Below are positions 45,720-58,679 of a stretch of DNA of 64,000 bases, in pieces; position 1 is the stretch's first letter, and each line of letters starts with the position of its first letter. The translations under genes and the position numbers were made by a program. This stretch comes from Glandiceps talaboti (taxonomy: Eukaryota > Hemichordata > Enteropneusta > Spengelidae): NCBI RefSeq assembly GCF_964340395.1, contig NC_135561.1, positions 22,192,986-22,256,985 of the forward strand. The letters run 5' to 3'. The notes under the pieces are model-generated. The model was not told the DNA's origin. It made no database searches and saw only the letters and a program-made list of their open reading frames with translations.

Positions 45720-48700
45720 TGGTTACTGACATTCACTAACTAGAAATAACAAGTCAACGGTTATAGGCATCCACTATCTAGAAATATACCAATAGTTATA
45801 GACATTCACTAACTAGAAATATACCAATAGTTATAGACATCCCCAAATGAGTAATATACCAATGGTTATAGACATCCTCAAATGAGTAATATACCAATGG
45901 TTATAGACATCCCCAAATGAGTAATATACCAATGGTTATAGACATCCCCAAATGAGTAATATACCAATGGTTATAGACATCCCCAAATGAGTAATATACC
46001 AATGGTTATAGACATCCCCAAATGAGTAATATACCAATGGTTATAGACATCCCCAAATGAGTAATATACCAATGGTTATAGACATCCCCAAATGAGTAAT
46101 ATACCAATGGTTATAGACATCCCCAAATGAGTAATATACCAATGGTTATAGACATCCACTAACTAGAAATATACCAATCATGGTTATAGACTCCACTGAC
46201 TAGAAATATACCAATGGTTATAGACATTTACTAACTAGAAACATACCAATGGTTATAGACATCCACTAACTAGATATATACCAATGGTTATAGACATTCA
46301 CTGACTAGAAATATAAAAATGGTTATAGACATCCACTAACTAGAAATATACCAATGGTCATAGACATTCACTGACTAGAAATATAAAAATGGTTATAGAC
46401 ATCCACTAACTAGATATATACCAATGGTTATAGACATTCACTGACTAGAAACATACCAATGGTCATAGACATTCACTAACTAGATATATACCAATGGTTA
46501 TAGACATCCACTAACTAGATATATACCAATGGTTATAGACATCCACTGACTAGAAATATACCAATGGTTATAGACATCCATTGACTAGAAATATACCAAT
46601 GGTTATAGACTCCACTGACTAGAAATATACCAATGGTTATAGACATTTACTAACTAGAAATATACCAATGGTCATAGACATTCACTAACTAGATATATAC
46701 CAATGGTTATAGACATCCACTAACTAGATATATACCAATGGTTATAGACATCCACTGACTAGAAATATACCAATGGTTATAGACATTCACTGACTAGAAA
46801 TATACCAATGGTCATAGACATTCACTGACTAGAAATATAAAAATGGTTATAGACATCCACTAACTAGATATATACCAATGGTTATAGACATTCACTGACT
46901 AGAAATATAAAAATGGTTATAGACATCCACTAACTAGAAATATACCAATGGTTATAGACATCCACTAACTAGAAATATACCAATGGTTAATATAGACATC
47001 CACTAACTAGAAAAATACCAATGGTTAATATAGACATCCACTAACTAGAAATATACCAATGGTTATAGACTCCACTGACTAGAAATATACCAATGGTTAA
47101 TATAGACATCCACTAACTAGAAATATACCAATGGTTATAGACTCCACTGACTAGAAATATACCAATGGTTAATATAGACATCCACTAACTAGAAATATAC
47201 CAATGGTTATAGACTCCACTGACTAGAAATATACCAATGGTTAATATAGACATCCACTGACTAGAAATATACCAATGGTTATAGACATCCACTAACTAGA
47301 AATATAAAAATGGTTATAGACATCCACTAACTAGAAATATAAAAATGGTTAATATAGACATCCACTGACTAGAAATATACCAATGGTTATAGACATTCAC
47401 TAACTAAAAATATACCAATGGTTATAGACATTCACTAACTAGAAATATACCAATGGTTATAGACATCCACTAACTAGATATATACCAATGGTTATAGACA
47501 TTCACTGACTAGAAATATACCAATGGTTATAGACATTCACTAACTAGAAATATACCAATGGTTATAGACATCCACTGACTAGAAATATACCAATCATGGT
47601 TATAGACATCCACTAACTAGATATATACCAATGGTTATAGACATTCACTGACTAGAAATATACCAATGGTTATAGACATTCACTAACTAGAAATATACCA
47701 ATGGTTATAGACATCCACTGACTAGAAATATACCAATGGTTAATATAGACATCCACTGACTAGAAATATACCAATCATGGTTATAGACATCCATTGACTA
47801 GAAATATACCAATGGTTATAGACATTCACTAACTAGAAATATACCAATGGTTATAGACATCCACTAACTAGAAATATACCAATGGTTATAGACATCCACT
47901 GACTAGAAATATACCAATCATGGTTATAGACTCCACTGACTAGAAATATACCAATGGTTATAGACATCCACTGACTAGAAATATACCAATCATGGTTATA
48001 GACTCCACTGACTAGAAATATACCAATGGTTATAGACATCCACTGACTAGAAATATACCAATCATGGTTATAGACTCCACTGACTAGAAATATACCAATC
48101 ATGGTTATAGACATCCACTGACTAGAAATATACCAATCATGGTTATAGACTCCACTGACTAGAAATATACCAATGGTTATAGACATCCACTGACTAGAAA
48201 TATACCAATCATGGTTATAGACTCCACTGACTAGAAATATACCAATGGTTATAGACATCCACTGACTAGAAACATACCAATCATGGATATAGACTCCACT
48301 GACTAGAAATATACCAATGGTTATAGACATTTACTAACTAGAAATATACCTATGGTTATAGACATTCACTAACTAGAAATATACCAATCATGGTTATAGA
48401 CATTCACTAACTAGATATATACCAATGGTTATAGACATCCATTGACTAGAAATATACCAATGGTTATAGACATCCACTAACTAGAAATATACCAATGGTT
48501 ATAGACATTTACTAACTAGAAATATACCAATGGTTATAGACATCCACTAACTAGAAATATACCAATGGTTATAGACATCCACTAACTAGAAATATACCAA
48601 TGGTTATAGACATTTACTAACTAGAAATATACCAATGGTTATAGACATCCACTAACTAGAAATATACCAATGGTTATAGACATCCACTAACTAGAAATAT

Positions 48701-49445
48701 ACCAATGGTTATAGACATCCACTAACTAGAAATATACCAATGGTTATAGACATCCACTAACTAGAAATATACCAATGGTTATAGACATCCACTAACTAGA
48801 AATATACCAATGGTTATAGACATTCACTGACTAGAAATATACCAATGGTTATAGACTCCACTGACTAGAAATATACCAATGGTTATAGACATTCACTGAC
48901 TAGAAATATACCAATGGTTATAGACTTTCACTGACTAGAAATATACCAATGGTCATAGACATTCACTGACTAGAAATATACCAATGGTTATAGACTCCAC
49001 TGACTAGAAATATACCAATGGTTATAGACTCCACTGACTAGAAATATACCAATGGTCATAGACATTCACTGACTAGAAATATACGAATGGTTATAGACTC
49101 CACTGACTAGAAATATACCAATGGTTATAGACATTCACTGACTAGAAACATACCAATCATGGATATAGACTCCACTGACTAGAAATATACCAGTGGTTAT
49201 AGACATTCACTGACGAGAAATATACCAATGGTTATAGACATTCATTGACTAGAAATATACCAATGGTTATAGACATTCACTAACTAAAAATATACCAGTG
49301 GTTATAGACATTCACTGACGAGAAATATACCAATGGTTATAGACATTCACTGACTAGAAATATACCAATGGTTATAGGCATTCACTAACTAGTAATATAT
49401 ACCAATCATGGTTATATACATCCACTGACTAGAAATATACCAATT
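45720..49445. repeat. 35-bp minisatellite, about 105 copies
   Basis: Units CTAGAAATATACCAATGGTT plus ATAGACATCCACTAA. Sub-blocks differ: CCCCAAATGAGTAAT units (45838-46145), ATCATGG inserts (47930-48290) and TTAATATAG variants (46980-47270), indicating regional homogenisation. Confidence 0.97.
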
Positions 49446-50640
49446 GTCTCCTTGCATGCCACTCAAACATTGCTGTGATGAAGGCAGACATTACCACAGA
49501 AAGGAAAGACATCTAATTCACCATGACAGTCTATAGAGCCAGATAGTCTACTCTAGTCAAAGGTCCATGTGTTCATAGCTTTATGATTATCCTTTGGAAT
49601 ATTGTAAACATGACATACATTAGAAAGGGAAGTAAGAAAGTCAACTACAAGTACAATATGTAGTACCAAAGCCATGCTGGTCAACCACAATGAAGAAATC
49701 ATACTGTACCTCGCCCCATTTGTGCAGCTTATATGTTTCAGGGGAAATGAATCACAGAACACATCATTAATAGCTATGTGCAAACAAATGTTCAAACTTT
49801 TACAAACTTAACACTGGCTTACATGTACACCAACTCACAGAACATGAAACATAGTGTAACTTGGTATTACATGATGGGTTAATGAAAATACAATCACACA
49901 TATTATGCACCTAGATCCACAGTGATTTTAGTACACCTAGATCCACAGTGATTTTAGTACACCTAGATCCACAGTGATTTTAGTACTAAGTAGTAAACAA
50001 ATTAGCCTGTAAAGTATGCCGTGATGGGGTGCCCTCACACAACACCCCCCCCCCCCCCCCACATCTGTATCAAACTGGGCTCTTTCCAGCATATTCCAAC
50101 CACAGCTGGTTGCATACAATCACAGAAATGTACATGATAAAAGGCATTGAAATGACCATGATGTCAAACTTTAGTTTGATTTCCCTAACGACATAACCAG
50201 ACATTGCATCATTGGTGGTAACATACGTTCCACTCACAATTCACCGTCTTGTATCTTATCATATGTAAAAAGGGGATGATCCCACAATGTCACACGAGCT
50301 CAACAAACAAACATTGATTAGGTCAAAACCCACTTCCCCCTCTACCTAATTGAACATTCACAAGTGTGACATCAAACATTTATATATGAAGTAAACTGAA
50401 GCGGTCACACCACTACGATCGATGTAATGTAAAAACATGATTGTAAACACATTAAAATACTACCAGAAACCAAGCACCATATCTCACATCAGAAGTAAAT
50501 TTTTTATCAATTTATTAACACTCAATAGTAAATACAAAAGGTGTTATCATTGAAGGAGTGAAAATTTTCTGTCCACATTTGGTTAGAAGTGTGAAAATGA
50601 AGTTCAGTAATTGCATTGAAGCCAGACCCCCTCCCCCTAA
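49446..50640. other. Mostly unique intron sequence with small repeats
   Basis: Holds a 26-bp triplication CACCTAGATCCACAGTGATT TTAGTA (49908-49986) and a poly-C run (about 50045-50060). No exon supported. Confidence 0.5.
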
Positions 50641-50835
50641 ATGAATGAAGTTTGCTTAATGAGCTTGTAAGACATTGTGTGATCTACTCTAATGTAGTAA
50701 TCTAAATGAATGAAGTTTGCTTAATGAGCTTGTAAGACATTGTGTGATCTACTCTAATGTAGTAATCTAAATGAATGAAGTTTGCTAATTGAGCTTGTGT
50801 GACATCGTGCGATCTACCCTAATGTAGTAATCTGT
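50636..50835. repeat. 65-bp tandem repeat, 3 copies
   Basis: CTAAATGAATGAAGTTTGCT...GAGCTTGTAAGACATTGTGT...CTCTAATGTAGTAAT three times; the third copy is most diverged. Confidence 0.92.
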
Positions 50836-51735
50836 TCACACTTGTATACAAACATACAAGTAGTATAGTATCAAGTATGTTCTCAGACCAAGTATGTTTA
50901 TAGACCATGGAGGTAGCAATCCTTCTTACCTCCATGCATAGACATTGGACATGTTGGCGACATACATTGGAATACATTTTAGTTTGTGTCACTTTTTAAA
51001 ATAGACACTGTCTACAATTATCCTATTTTCACAAGTCAGACCAGTTGGCTGGCCTTCAACCAATCTCATTAAAATCTGATGTGGTGAAAGTGGTTAGACG
51101 CTTTTAGTTACCTTTAAATTCCACTTCCCTGGGCTGCGTAACCTGAAATCTACACACTGTCTTGTGTTTTGTTACCATTCAATATCTTTACAAATGTGAC
51201 TTGATTTAATCGGTAATGATGGCAAAAATTGGTAATCGGTCACGTAAGTCAACCAAGTTAACCCAACACATGACATGTACAAAAGCTAAGTTGCACGTTG
51301 TTATCACCAGACTGTCAGAGCGGATGTTCACTCACAGAACACGAAATGATCCCACTTTTAATGCCAGCACATGGTCGAAAATGATAGAACTTTTGAAACT
51401 TGAAAAAAAAAAGTTTTATATTTCTCTGCTAAATGCACGTGTAGGGTCTGTAAAAATTTTTGATCAGATCCCGATGAATTTTGTAGTGCAAGGCAAGTGC
51501 TCTCTGAACTCATATATTTTGTGACATGAATTAAAATTGCCTTACAACTGGCAAACCACACATTGCGATACATGTAAAACACACTGTCGATGTCTACTGT
51601 ACAGTTTGTGTATGCAGTTCCACAACAAATGTCACCATTTCCTATAAAAAGGGTTACAAAGTCAAGTAACTGTTAAAAAATACTCTCTAATAAAATGTGA
51701 CTTCAGTAACATACATTTATAAGTAATTCCTTGGT
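50836..51735. other. Unique intron sequence
   Basis: Contains a 102-codon plus-strand frame (51216-51524, beginning MMAKIGNRSRKSTKLT) without recognised domain, splice support or neighbours; probably chance. Confidence 0.4.
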
Positions 51736-51737
51736 GG

Positions 51738-52970
51738 TATATTTCTACCATGGTAATGGTAATGGTAACCTTATTGCATGGTGGTATATTTCTACCATGG
51801 TAATGGTAATGGTAACCTTATTGCATGGTGGTATATTTCTACCATGGTAATGGTAACCTTATTGCATGGTGGTATATTTCTACCATGGTAATGGTAATGG
51901 TAACCTTATTGCATGGTGGTATATTTCTACCATGGTAATGGTAACCTAATTGCATGGTGGTATATTTCTACCATGGTAATGGTAATGGTAACCTTATAGC
52001 ATGGTGGTATATTTCTACCATGGTAATGGTAATGGTAACCTTATTGCATGGTGGTATATTTCTACCATGGTAATGGTAATGGTAACCTTATTGCATGGCG
52101 GTATATTTCTACTATGGTAATGGTAACCTTATTGCATGGTGGTATATTTCTACCATGGTAATGGTAACCTTATTGCATGGTGGTATATTTCTACCATGGT
52201 AATGGTAATGGTAACCTTATTGCATTGTGGTATATTTCTACCATAGTAATGGTAACCTTATTGCATGGTGGTATATTTCTACCATGGTAATGGTAATGGT
52301 AACCTTATTGCATGGTGGTATATTTCTACCATGGTAATGGTAATGGTAACCTTATTGCATGGTGGTATATTTCTACCATGGTAATGGTAATGGTAACCTT
52401 ATTGCATGGTGGTATATTTCTACCATGGTAATGGTAATGGTAACCTTATTGCATGGTGGTATATTTCTACTATGGTAATGGTAATGGTAACCTTATTGCA
52501 TGGTGGCATATTTCTACCATGGTAATGGTAATGGTAACCTTATTGCATGGTGGTATATTTCTACCATGGTAATGGTAATGGTAACCTTATTGCATGGTGG
52601 TATATTTCTACCACGGTAATGGTAATGGTAACCTTATTGCATGGTGGTATATTTCTACCATGGTAATGGTAATGGTAACCTTATTGCATGGTGGTATATT
52701 TCTACCATGGTAATGGTAATGGTAACCTTATTGCATGGTGGTATATTTCTACCATGGTAATGGTAATGGTAACCTTATTGCATGGTGGTATATTTCTACC
52801 ATGGTAATGGTAATGGTAACCTTATTGCATGGTGGTATATTTCTACCATGGTAATGGTAATGGTAACCTTATTGCATGGTGGTATATTTCTACCATGGTA
52901 ATGGTAATGGTAACATTATTGCATGGTGGTATATTTCTACCATGGTAATGGTAATGGGAACCTTATTTCA
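51738..52970. repeat. 47/41-bp minisatellite, about 27 copies
   Basis: Units GGTGGTATATTTCTACCATG, then two or three GGTAAT blocks, GGTAACCTTATTGCAT. Length varies by loss of one 6-bp GGTAAT. TGGTGGTATATTTCTACCATG contains an imperfect palindrome. Confidence 0.97.
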
Positions 52971-53439
52971 AATGTAAGCCCTGTAATCTTGTAGTATGGA
53001 TACGTGCGCAGGACAAATAAAGATGTTGAATGCTTACTTTGACATAAGAAAAATTGTAAACATTTTCATATATTTAAACCTACAAGAAGTTCAACACGTG
53101 TGTGTGTTTATTTACGTAGCTATTCTACATATATGCTTTCTAATCTACATGACGACCTCTGTATAACCTTCTAGTCACTAGTTCAGGGTAGGGCCTAAAT
53201 CTTTTGAAGTTTCCGTTACCCTTTTTCAGACTGATTCAGTCAGTAAGAGGAGACTGGTGAGGGCAGAATGACACGACATATCTTACAGTCTATAAACAAA
53301 TATAACACATTATGTTAATGTGTCACTGATTATACAAAATTTCACACAATACTTGTAGCATCCCTCAAAACAAAGTGAAAATATTTCTGTTCAATTCTTA
53401 TAATGCTATTATTTCTTTAATCAAATAATTCTCTTTTGT
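52971..53439. other. Unique intron sequence
   Basis: No feature recognised. Confidence 0.45.
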
Positions 53440-54637
53440 TAGCCAATCACGAATAAGGTCTTAGTTTTGTTAGCCAATCACCACTATGGTCTTAGTTTTG
53501 TTAGCCAATCACCAATATGGTCTTAGTTTTGTTAGCCAATCACCACTATGGTCTTAGTTTTGTTAGCCAATCACCAATATGGTCTTAGTTTTGTTAGCCA
53601 ATCACCACTATGGTCTTAGTTTTGTTAGTCAATCACCAATATGGTCTTAGTTTTGTTAGCCGATCACCACTATGGTCTTAGTTTTGTTAGCCAATCACCA
53701 ATAAGGTCTTAGTTTTGTTAGCCAATCACCAATATGGTCTTAGTTTTGTTAGCCAATCACCACTATGTTCTTAGTTTTGTTAGCCAATCACCACTATGGT
53801 CTTAGTTTTGTTAGTCAATCACCACTATGGTCTTAGTTTTGTTAGCCAATCACCAATAAGGTCTTAGTTTTGTTAGCCAATCACCAATATGGTCTTAGTT
53901 TTGTTAGCCAATCACCACTATGTTCTTAGTTTTGTTAGCCAATCACCACTATGGTCTTAGTTTTGTTAGTCAATCACCACTATGGTCTTAGTTTTGTTAG
54001 CCAATCACCAATATGGTCTTAGTTTTGTTAGCCAATCACCAATATGGTCTTAGTTTTGTTAGTCAATCACCAATATGGTCTTAGTTTTGTTAGCCAATCA
54101 CCAATATGGCCTTAGTTTTGTTAGCCAATCACCAATATGGTCTTAGTTTTGTTAGTCAATCACCAATATGGTCTTAGTTTTGTTAGCCAATCACCAATAT
54201 GGTCTTAGTTTTGTTAGCCAATCACCAATATGGCCTTAGTTTTGTTAGCCAATCACCAATATGGCCTTAGTTTTGTTAGCCAATCACCAATATGGCCTTA
54301 GTTTTGTTAGCCAATCACCAATAAGGTGTTAGTTTTGTTAGCAAATAACAGCATGGCTTAACTCTTGTTAGCTAATCACCAATATGACCTTTGTTTTGTT
54401 AGCCGATCACCAACATTGCTTCCCTTTGTAGACCAATCACAGACATGTCTTAACTCTTGTTACCTAATCATCCACATGGCTACATTAATAGCCAATCCAG
54501 TGACATTACTCTACTTTGTTAGTAGCCAATCACAGACAATATTTTCATTGGCCAATCACTGACATTGTCGTACTTAAATTTGTTAGCCAATCACCAACAT
54601 TGCTTCTCTTTGTTGGCAAATCACAGACAGGGCTTAA
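53440..54637. repeat. 31-bp minisatellite carrying CCAAT boxes, about 30 regular plus degenerate copies
   Basis: Units TTAGTTTTGTTAGCCAATCA plus CCAATATGGTC; copies decay after about 54330. AGCCAATCA in each unit fits the NF-Y CCAAT consensus. The array continues at 56249-56490 beyond an inserted element. Confidence 0.95.
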
Positions 54638-56244
54638 AGGTGATTCAAAATGCTCTATACCACAACCTTGAAAAATGTTCTTTATACGTCTTATAACCAG
54701 TAAATGCAAAGCTGACTATTCAATATTGCATGATAAGTGAGAAAAAAAGTGTTAAAATTGGCGATCAGCGGTGACCCAAACAGCCATGAACTTGCAGTTA
54801 CACTGCCTATTGTTCTCCCTTTGGGGGATTATGATGTCATAGAGAGAACCGTTTCGTCTCAGTTAGTATAGTAAGCAATGGCAGACAATAGTAATTTTGA
54901 CTTTGATACTCAGTTAATAGTATAGTAAGCAATGGCAGACAATAGTAATTCTGACTTTGATACTCAGTTAATAGTATAGTAAGCAATGGCAGACAATAGT
55001 AATTCTGACTTTGATACTCAGTTAATAGTATAGTAAGCAATGGTAGACAATAGTAATTTTGACTTTGATACTCAGTTAATAGTATAGTAAGCAATGGTAG
55101 ACAATAGTAATTCTGACTTTGATACTCAGTTAATAGTATAGTAAGCAATGGTAGACAATAGTAATTCTGACTTTGATACTCAGTTAATAGTATAGTAAGC
55201 AATGGTAGACAATAGTAATTTTGACTTTGATACTCAGTTAGTATAGTAAGCAATGGCAGACAATAGTAATTTTGACTTTGATACTCAGTTAATAGTATAG
55301 TAAGCAATGGTAGACAATAGTAATTTTGACTTTGATACTCAGTTAGTATAGTAAGCAATGGCAGACAATAGTAATTTTGACTTTGATACTTGTCAGAATT
55401 AATCTCAGAGTGATGAATCTTCTGGCAATGATGATTTTACAATGTTCAATAGATTGATCTGGCTTGTTATGTAGGTGTCATGTCCTACGATATTAGCAAC
55501 AATAGTGAAAATGCTGGTGTGGTGTTGGAGAGTATACAGGGTTCAAGTTGATTGCCTATTCAGCCCTCGATAAAACTAGGAGCTGTTACAAGTCAATATC
55601 AAAATGCCTCTAATGATATAAACCAGAATGTACTGACTAGTAATAATTTTAATCAAGTATAATGTTTCGATTGTTGATTCTTTCCAGTCGCAGATGTTTA
55701 TTGCTACTAAAGTTCAGTGGTTTTGCAGTAGAGGCCTTTGACTTCCTTGGCGAAACAAAAAATGAGGCTGACCTAATTGTGTTGTCCATATATAAAATGA
55801 GAGTTACCTGTAAATGTTTCAAAGTTTTCGTTGTGGTCTTGTATTGTCACATGTTTCGCTTATGAACGCAAGTTTACATAATATTATTTTCTGCCAGGGC
55901 TGTCTAGGGCCTAGGGCACGATACTCTAGTCCGAGTCTGAGACCCATGTAAAACCTCAAAAACTTGCATTCGGACTGAACAGAAGTAGGTCTCATCAACT
56001 TGTTGGGGACTCGAATTATTGCGTGTTTTTATCACGGTGTACAGGTGATTATTATATATTTAATTATCGGTAGGAGGGTAGTGTTGTCAAGTTTCGTTTC
56101 GCAGGCAGTCACCGCGGCTGCAGCAATATAAGGAGGATATTTCCGCCGATCAAAGCTGAAGTAGTGCATGTACGTATGGACTCTGAGAGCACACATGTCG
56201 TCTAGCTAAATAGCAATAGTGAATGTGAGCATTTTGAATCACCT
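54638..56244. mobile_element. TTAA-flanked non-autonomous DNA transposon (Kolobok-like or piggyBac-like)
   Basis: Flanked by TTAA at 54634-54637 and 56245-56248 with 18-bp perfect inverted ends AGGTGATTCAAAATGCTC. The TTAA duplication is shared by Kolobok and piggyBac; the AGG terminus argues against piggyBac (usually CCC). The interior holds a 54-bp repeat with a candidate start codon and short acidic peptide frame, but no transposase. Confidence 0.85.
54855..55390. repeat. 54-bp tandem repeat inside the TTAA element, about 10 copies
   Basis: Units ACTCAGTTAATAGTATAGTA, AGCAATGGCAGACAATAGTA, ATTTTGACTTTGAT. Each plus-strand copy reads MADNSNFDFDTQ from an ATG in fair context (AGCAATGG) and then stops, as if the first coding exon of the parent transposon had been amplified. 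Confidence 0.93.
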
Positions 56245-56248
56245 TTAA

Positions 56249-56490
56249 CTCGTTAGTGAATCATGTACATCATACATGTCTTACCTTTATTAGCTAATCC
56301 AGTGATATAATTCCACTTTTGTTCGTCAATCACTGATATTGCCTTACTTTTGTTAGCCAATCACTGACATTGCCTTACTTTTGTTAGCCAATCACCAGCA
56401 TTGTCTTACTTTTGTTGGCCAATCACTGACATTGCTTTAATTTTGTTAGCCAATCACTGACATTGCCTTACTTTTGTTAGCAAACCAAAC
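56249..56490. repeat. Continuation of the 31-bp CCAAT array
   Basis: Units CTTACTTTTGTTAGCCAATC ACTGACATTGC, about 7 copies, the right-hand remainder of the array split by the TTAA element. Confidence 0.9.
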
Positions 56491-56525
56491 ATGGTGTTCC
56501 TGTAACAAATTAACATGTTTCTTAC

Positions 56526-56679
56526 CTTGCACATTGAGTTGTACAGTGGCTGTAATAAACCCCTGACTATTACTAGCTGTACAGGTATATATATCTTCAT
56601 CTTCTTTCTGAATATCAACTATCCTTAGCCAACCATAGGCTGGTTCTTCAACCCTATCTTCAGGTAACCTGCCACTTTG
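56526..56679 (-). CDS. Exon 2: Ig1, C-terminal half
   Basis: Second half of Ig1, joining in phase 0 to the preceding exon and leaving in phase 1 at CAAG|GTAAGA. It contains the second conserved cysteine in the typical F-strand motif DEDIYTCTASN, followed by G-strand residues ending LNVQ. Introns inside Ig domains are common in this superfamily. The intron that follows is about 10.9 kb and holds at least five different tandem arrays plus a TTAA-flanked transposon. Confidence 0.88.
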
Positions 56680-56780
56680 CTACAAAATCAATATACAGGT
56701 AGTTTAATACTATGATTATATCTCAATAGACACTTTGATATGTATTATGTCTATACATTGACTTTAATTTTTGATAGCTA

Positions 56781-58576
56781 CTGTGGTATACTTTTTAAAC
56801 GCTGGGAATTTATTTTGGCTTATTTCGCTGGAGGAAAAAATACGCGAAAATTCATTACAGCGGAATGGTGTGTGAAGTATGGGACGTCACTATGACCTAC
56901 TTCTACTTGACCTCTCATTACAGTTTCCTTATCTTTGTTCCATCGTTCTCAACGGAAATTCAACGTCTAAACATTCAACAAATGTTCAACACACACAATC
57001 ACGGGCACACACGCAAACAAACTTATAAACAAAATATTCCATGAATAAAGTTTCATTGAAAAAATACTTGTCGTCTTTATTGCAATTTTAAACACACAGA
57101 TTCATTGCAAAAAATCACAGTTGTATGTACTTGTATTGACATAAAGACAAATTGAAATTTTACAGAAATAACTTTTAAAAAATCTTAGTTGCTTGTCATA
57201 CTAGTAATGTCAATAAATTAAAATGATAACTCAAGTGTTCGTCATATAAAGTTCGATAACAAAATTTAAAGTACTAGCTGCTAGTAAATGAAAATTAGAA
57301 TAGCGTCTTGAAATCAAAAACCTTGAAGTACACACTCACAATATGTGCTCACTTTTCATCTACAAAAGTCCAGCTTGATGAAAACCATCACGAAGCAAAT
57401 CGATTCGCTGGGCAATGTCGTCATGGCACTTGATCAGCCATCTGGCATGGACTGGTTTTAGGGCGGATGTCCTCATATCGATATGTGGTGCGGGTAATGC
57501 GTTCCCGTCATCAGTGTCAGTGTCATCGTTGGGTAGTGATTCCATTACTCTCTCTGCATACCAGGAATTGAAGTTTGACTTCAGGAGATTCTTGTACTCT
57601 TTATTAACAGATAAATCTAGTGGCTGTAACTTGTCTGTGCAACAGGCTGGGATGTAGACGATTTTGATGTTGTTTTCGTCAAGCAGCTTCCTAAGTTCTT
57701 CTCCACGATGAGCCTTGTAAATGTCGAACAGTGCGAGTGCCTTCTGATCAGTTGACAGGCCGAGCCGTTGGCGTTGATTTGTGATGTACGGAATGACGAC
57801 TTTCTGAACGTATCGTAGCATCGATGATTCGTTGCTCATCAGTGTAGAATTTGTAGTCACCACGCTTTCTCTTCCTTGGATTCACGACATCGGCGATCAC
57901 CTTTTCAACTTCGTTATTTGCAGCTTCAGTCAAAATTGCCTCTTCTTCGGTCATACAAAGTCTGGGATCAGGTAAACCTGGAGTGCGTGGAGGATTTGCT
58001 TGTTTTAACCAGCGATACAGCGACATGTTTTTACGTTGAAGACAACGAGTACTATGGTAAAAAAACGTTGTAATCCATGGGTTTATAAGCATGAAATTCG
58101 TTTGATCAATGCGGCAAGCTGTTAATATTCCTTTAGAATGTTTTGAACATTGAGTGTAAGTTTCAAACATTTAACACAAAATTTTGCCGCTAAGGTAAGA
58201 AAATAAAGGATAAATTTACTAAAACCGTCAAAATTACCACCTTTACCCGTTCTTTGTACAATGTACTTTGTAGATTCGCCCGACAATATCACAACATTCA
58301 CACTTCCTTACATGACACCATGAAAACAACAGTATCAAAGACTTTGCCGACTTGATTGATAGCGTAAATCACCATTGTGTTTATTCAAATTTGTGACCGT
58401 GTGACCAAATTATGCAGGCTAATGATGACTGACAAGTGGAGTTGATGATCGCTCCATTCTTTACCGAGATGAACAATAGGAATAGAAGTGGGTTGAGCGA
58501 AAATTAATTCAGGCCAACCTGTCAGTTTTAGTAACTAAGCGAAAATAGACTCCAGCGTTTATAAAGTCTTCCACAG
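56781..58576 (-). mobile_element. Pogo/Tigger-like DNA transposon, internally deleted
   Basis: TA dinucleotides flank the element (56779-56780 and 58577-58578). Inverted ends CTGTGGTATACTTTTTAAAC and CTGTGGAAGACTTTATAAAC continue into GCTGG and TATTTTxGCTTA. It contains transposase remnants on the minus strand. TA target and DDE remnant place it in the Tc1/mariner/pogo superfamily. It sits within the intron between exons 1 and 2. Confidence 0.9.
57360..58170 (-). pseudogene. Transposase remnant, DDE superfamily (pogo-like)
   Basis: Two pieces in different frames. The upstream piece (58170 to about 57840) ends in RKRKRGDYKFYTDEQR, like the N-terminal region of this transposase group. The downstream piece (57863-57360) reads KALALFDIYKAHRG (central catalytic Asp), VYIPACCTDKLQPLDLSVNK, then FNSWYAERV, typical of the C-terminal half of the DDE_1 endonuclease. 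The intervening DNA-binding and first catalytic region is missing, so the protein cannot be active. I give no reconstruction. Confidence 0.88.
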
Positions 58577-58679
58577 TATTATGTCTATACATTGCCTTAG
58601 TTTGATATATATTTGTCTACAGTTTGATATATCTTATGTCTACACATTGCCTCAGTATGATATTTTTCTTTGTGTTTAC

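Noticed and set aside
45720-49445. Minus-strand frame with repeats of MSITIGIFLVSG as a membrane protein
   Set aside because: Shadow of the 35-bp array with length variants; not tied to any exon.
51216-51524. 102-codon plus-strand frame as a gene
   Set aside because: No recognisable domain, no splice or promoter support, AT-rich composition; chance frame is likelier.
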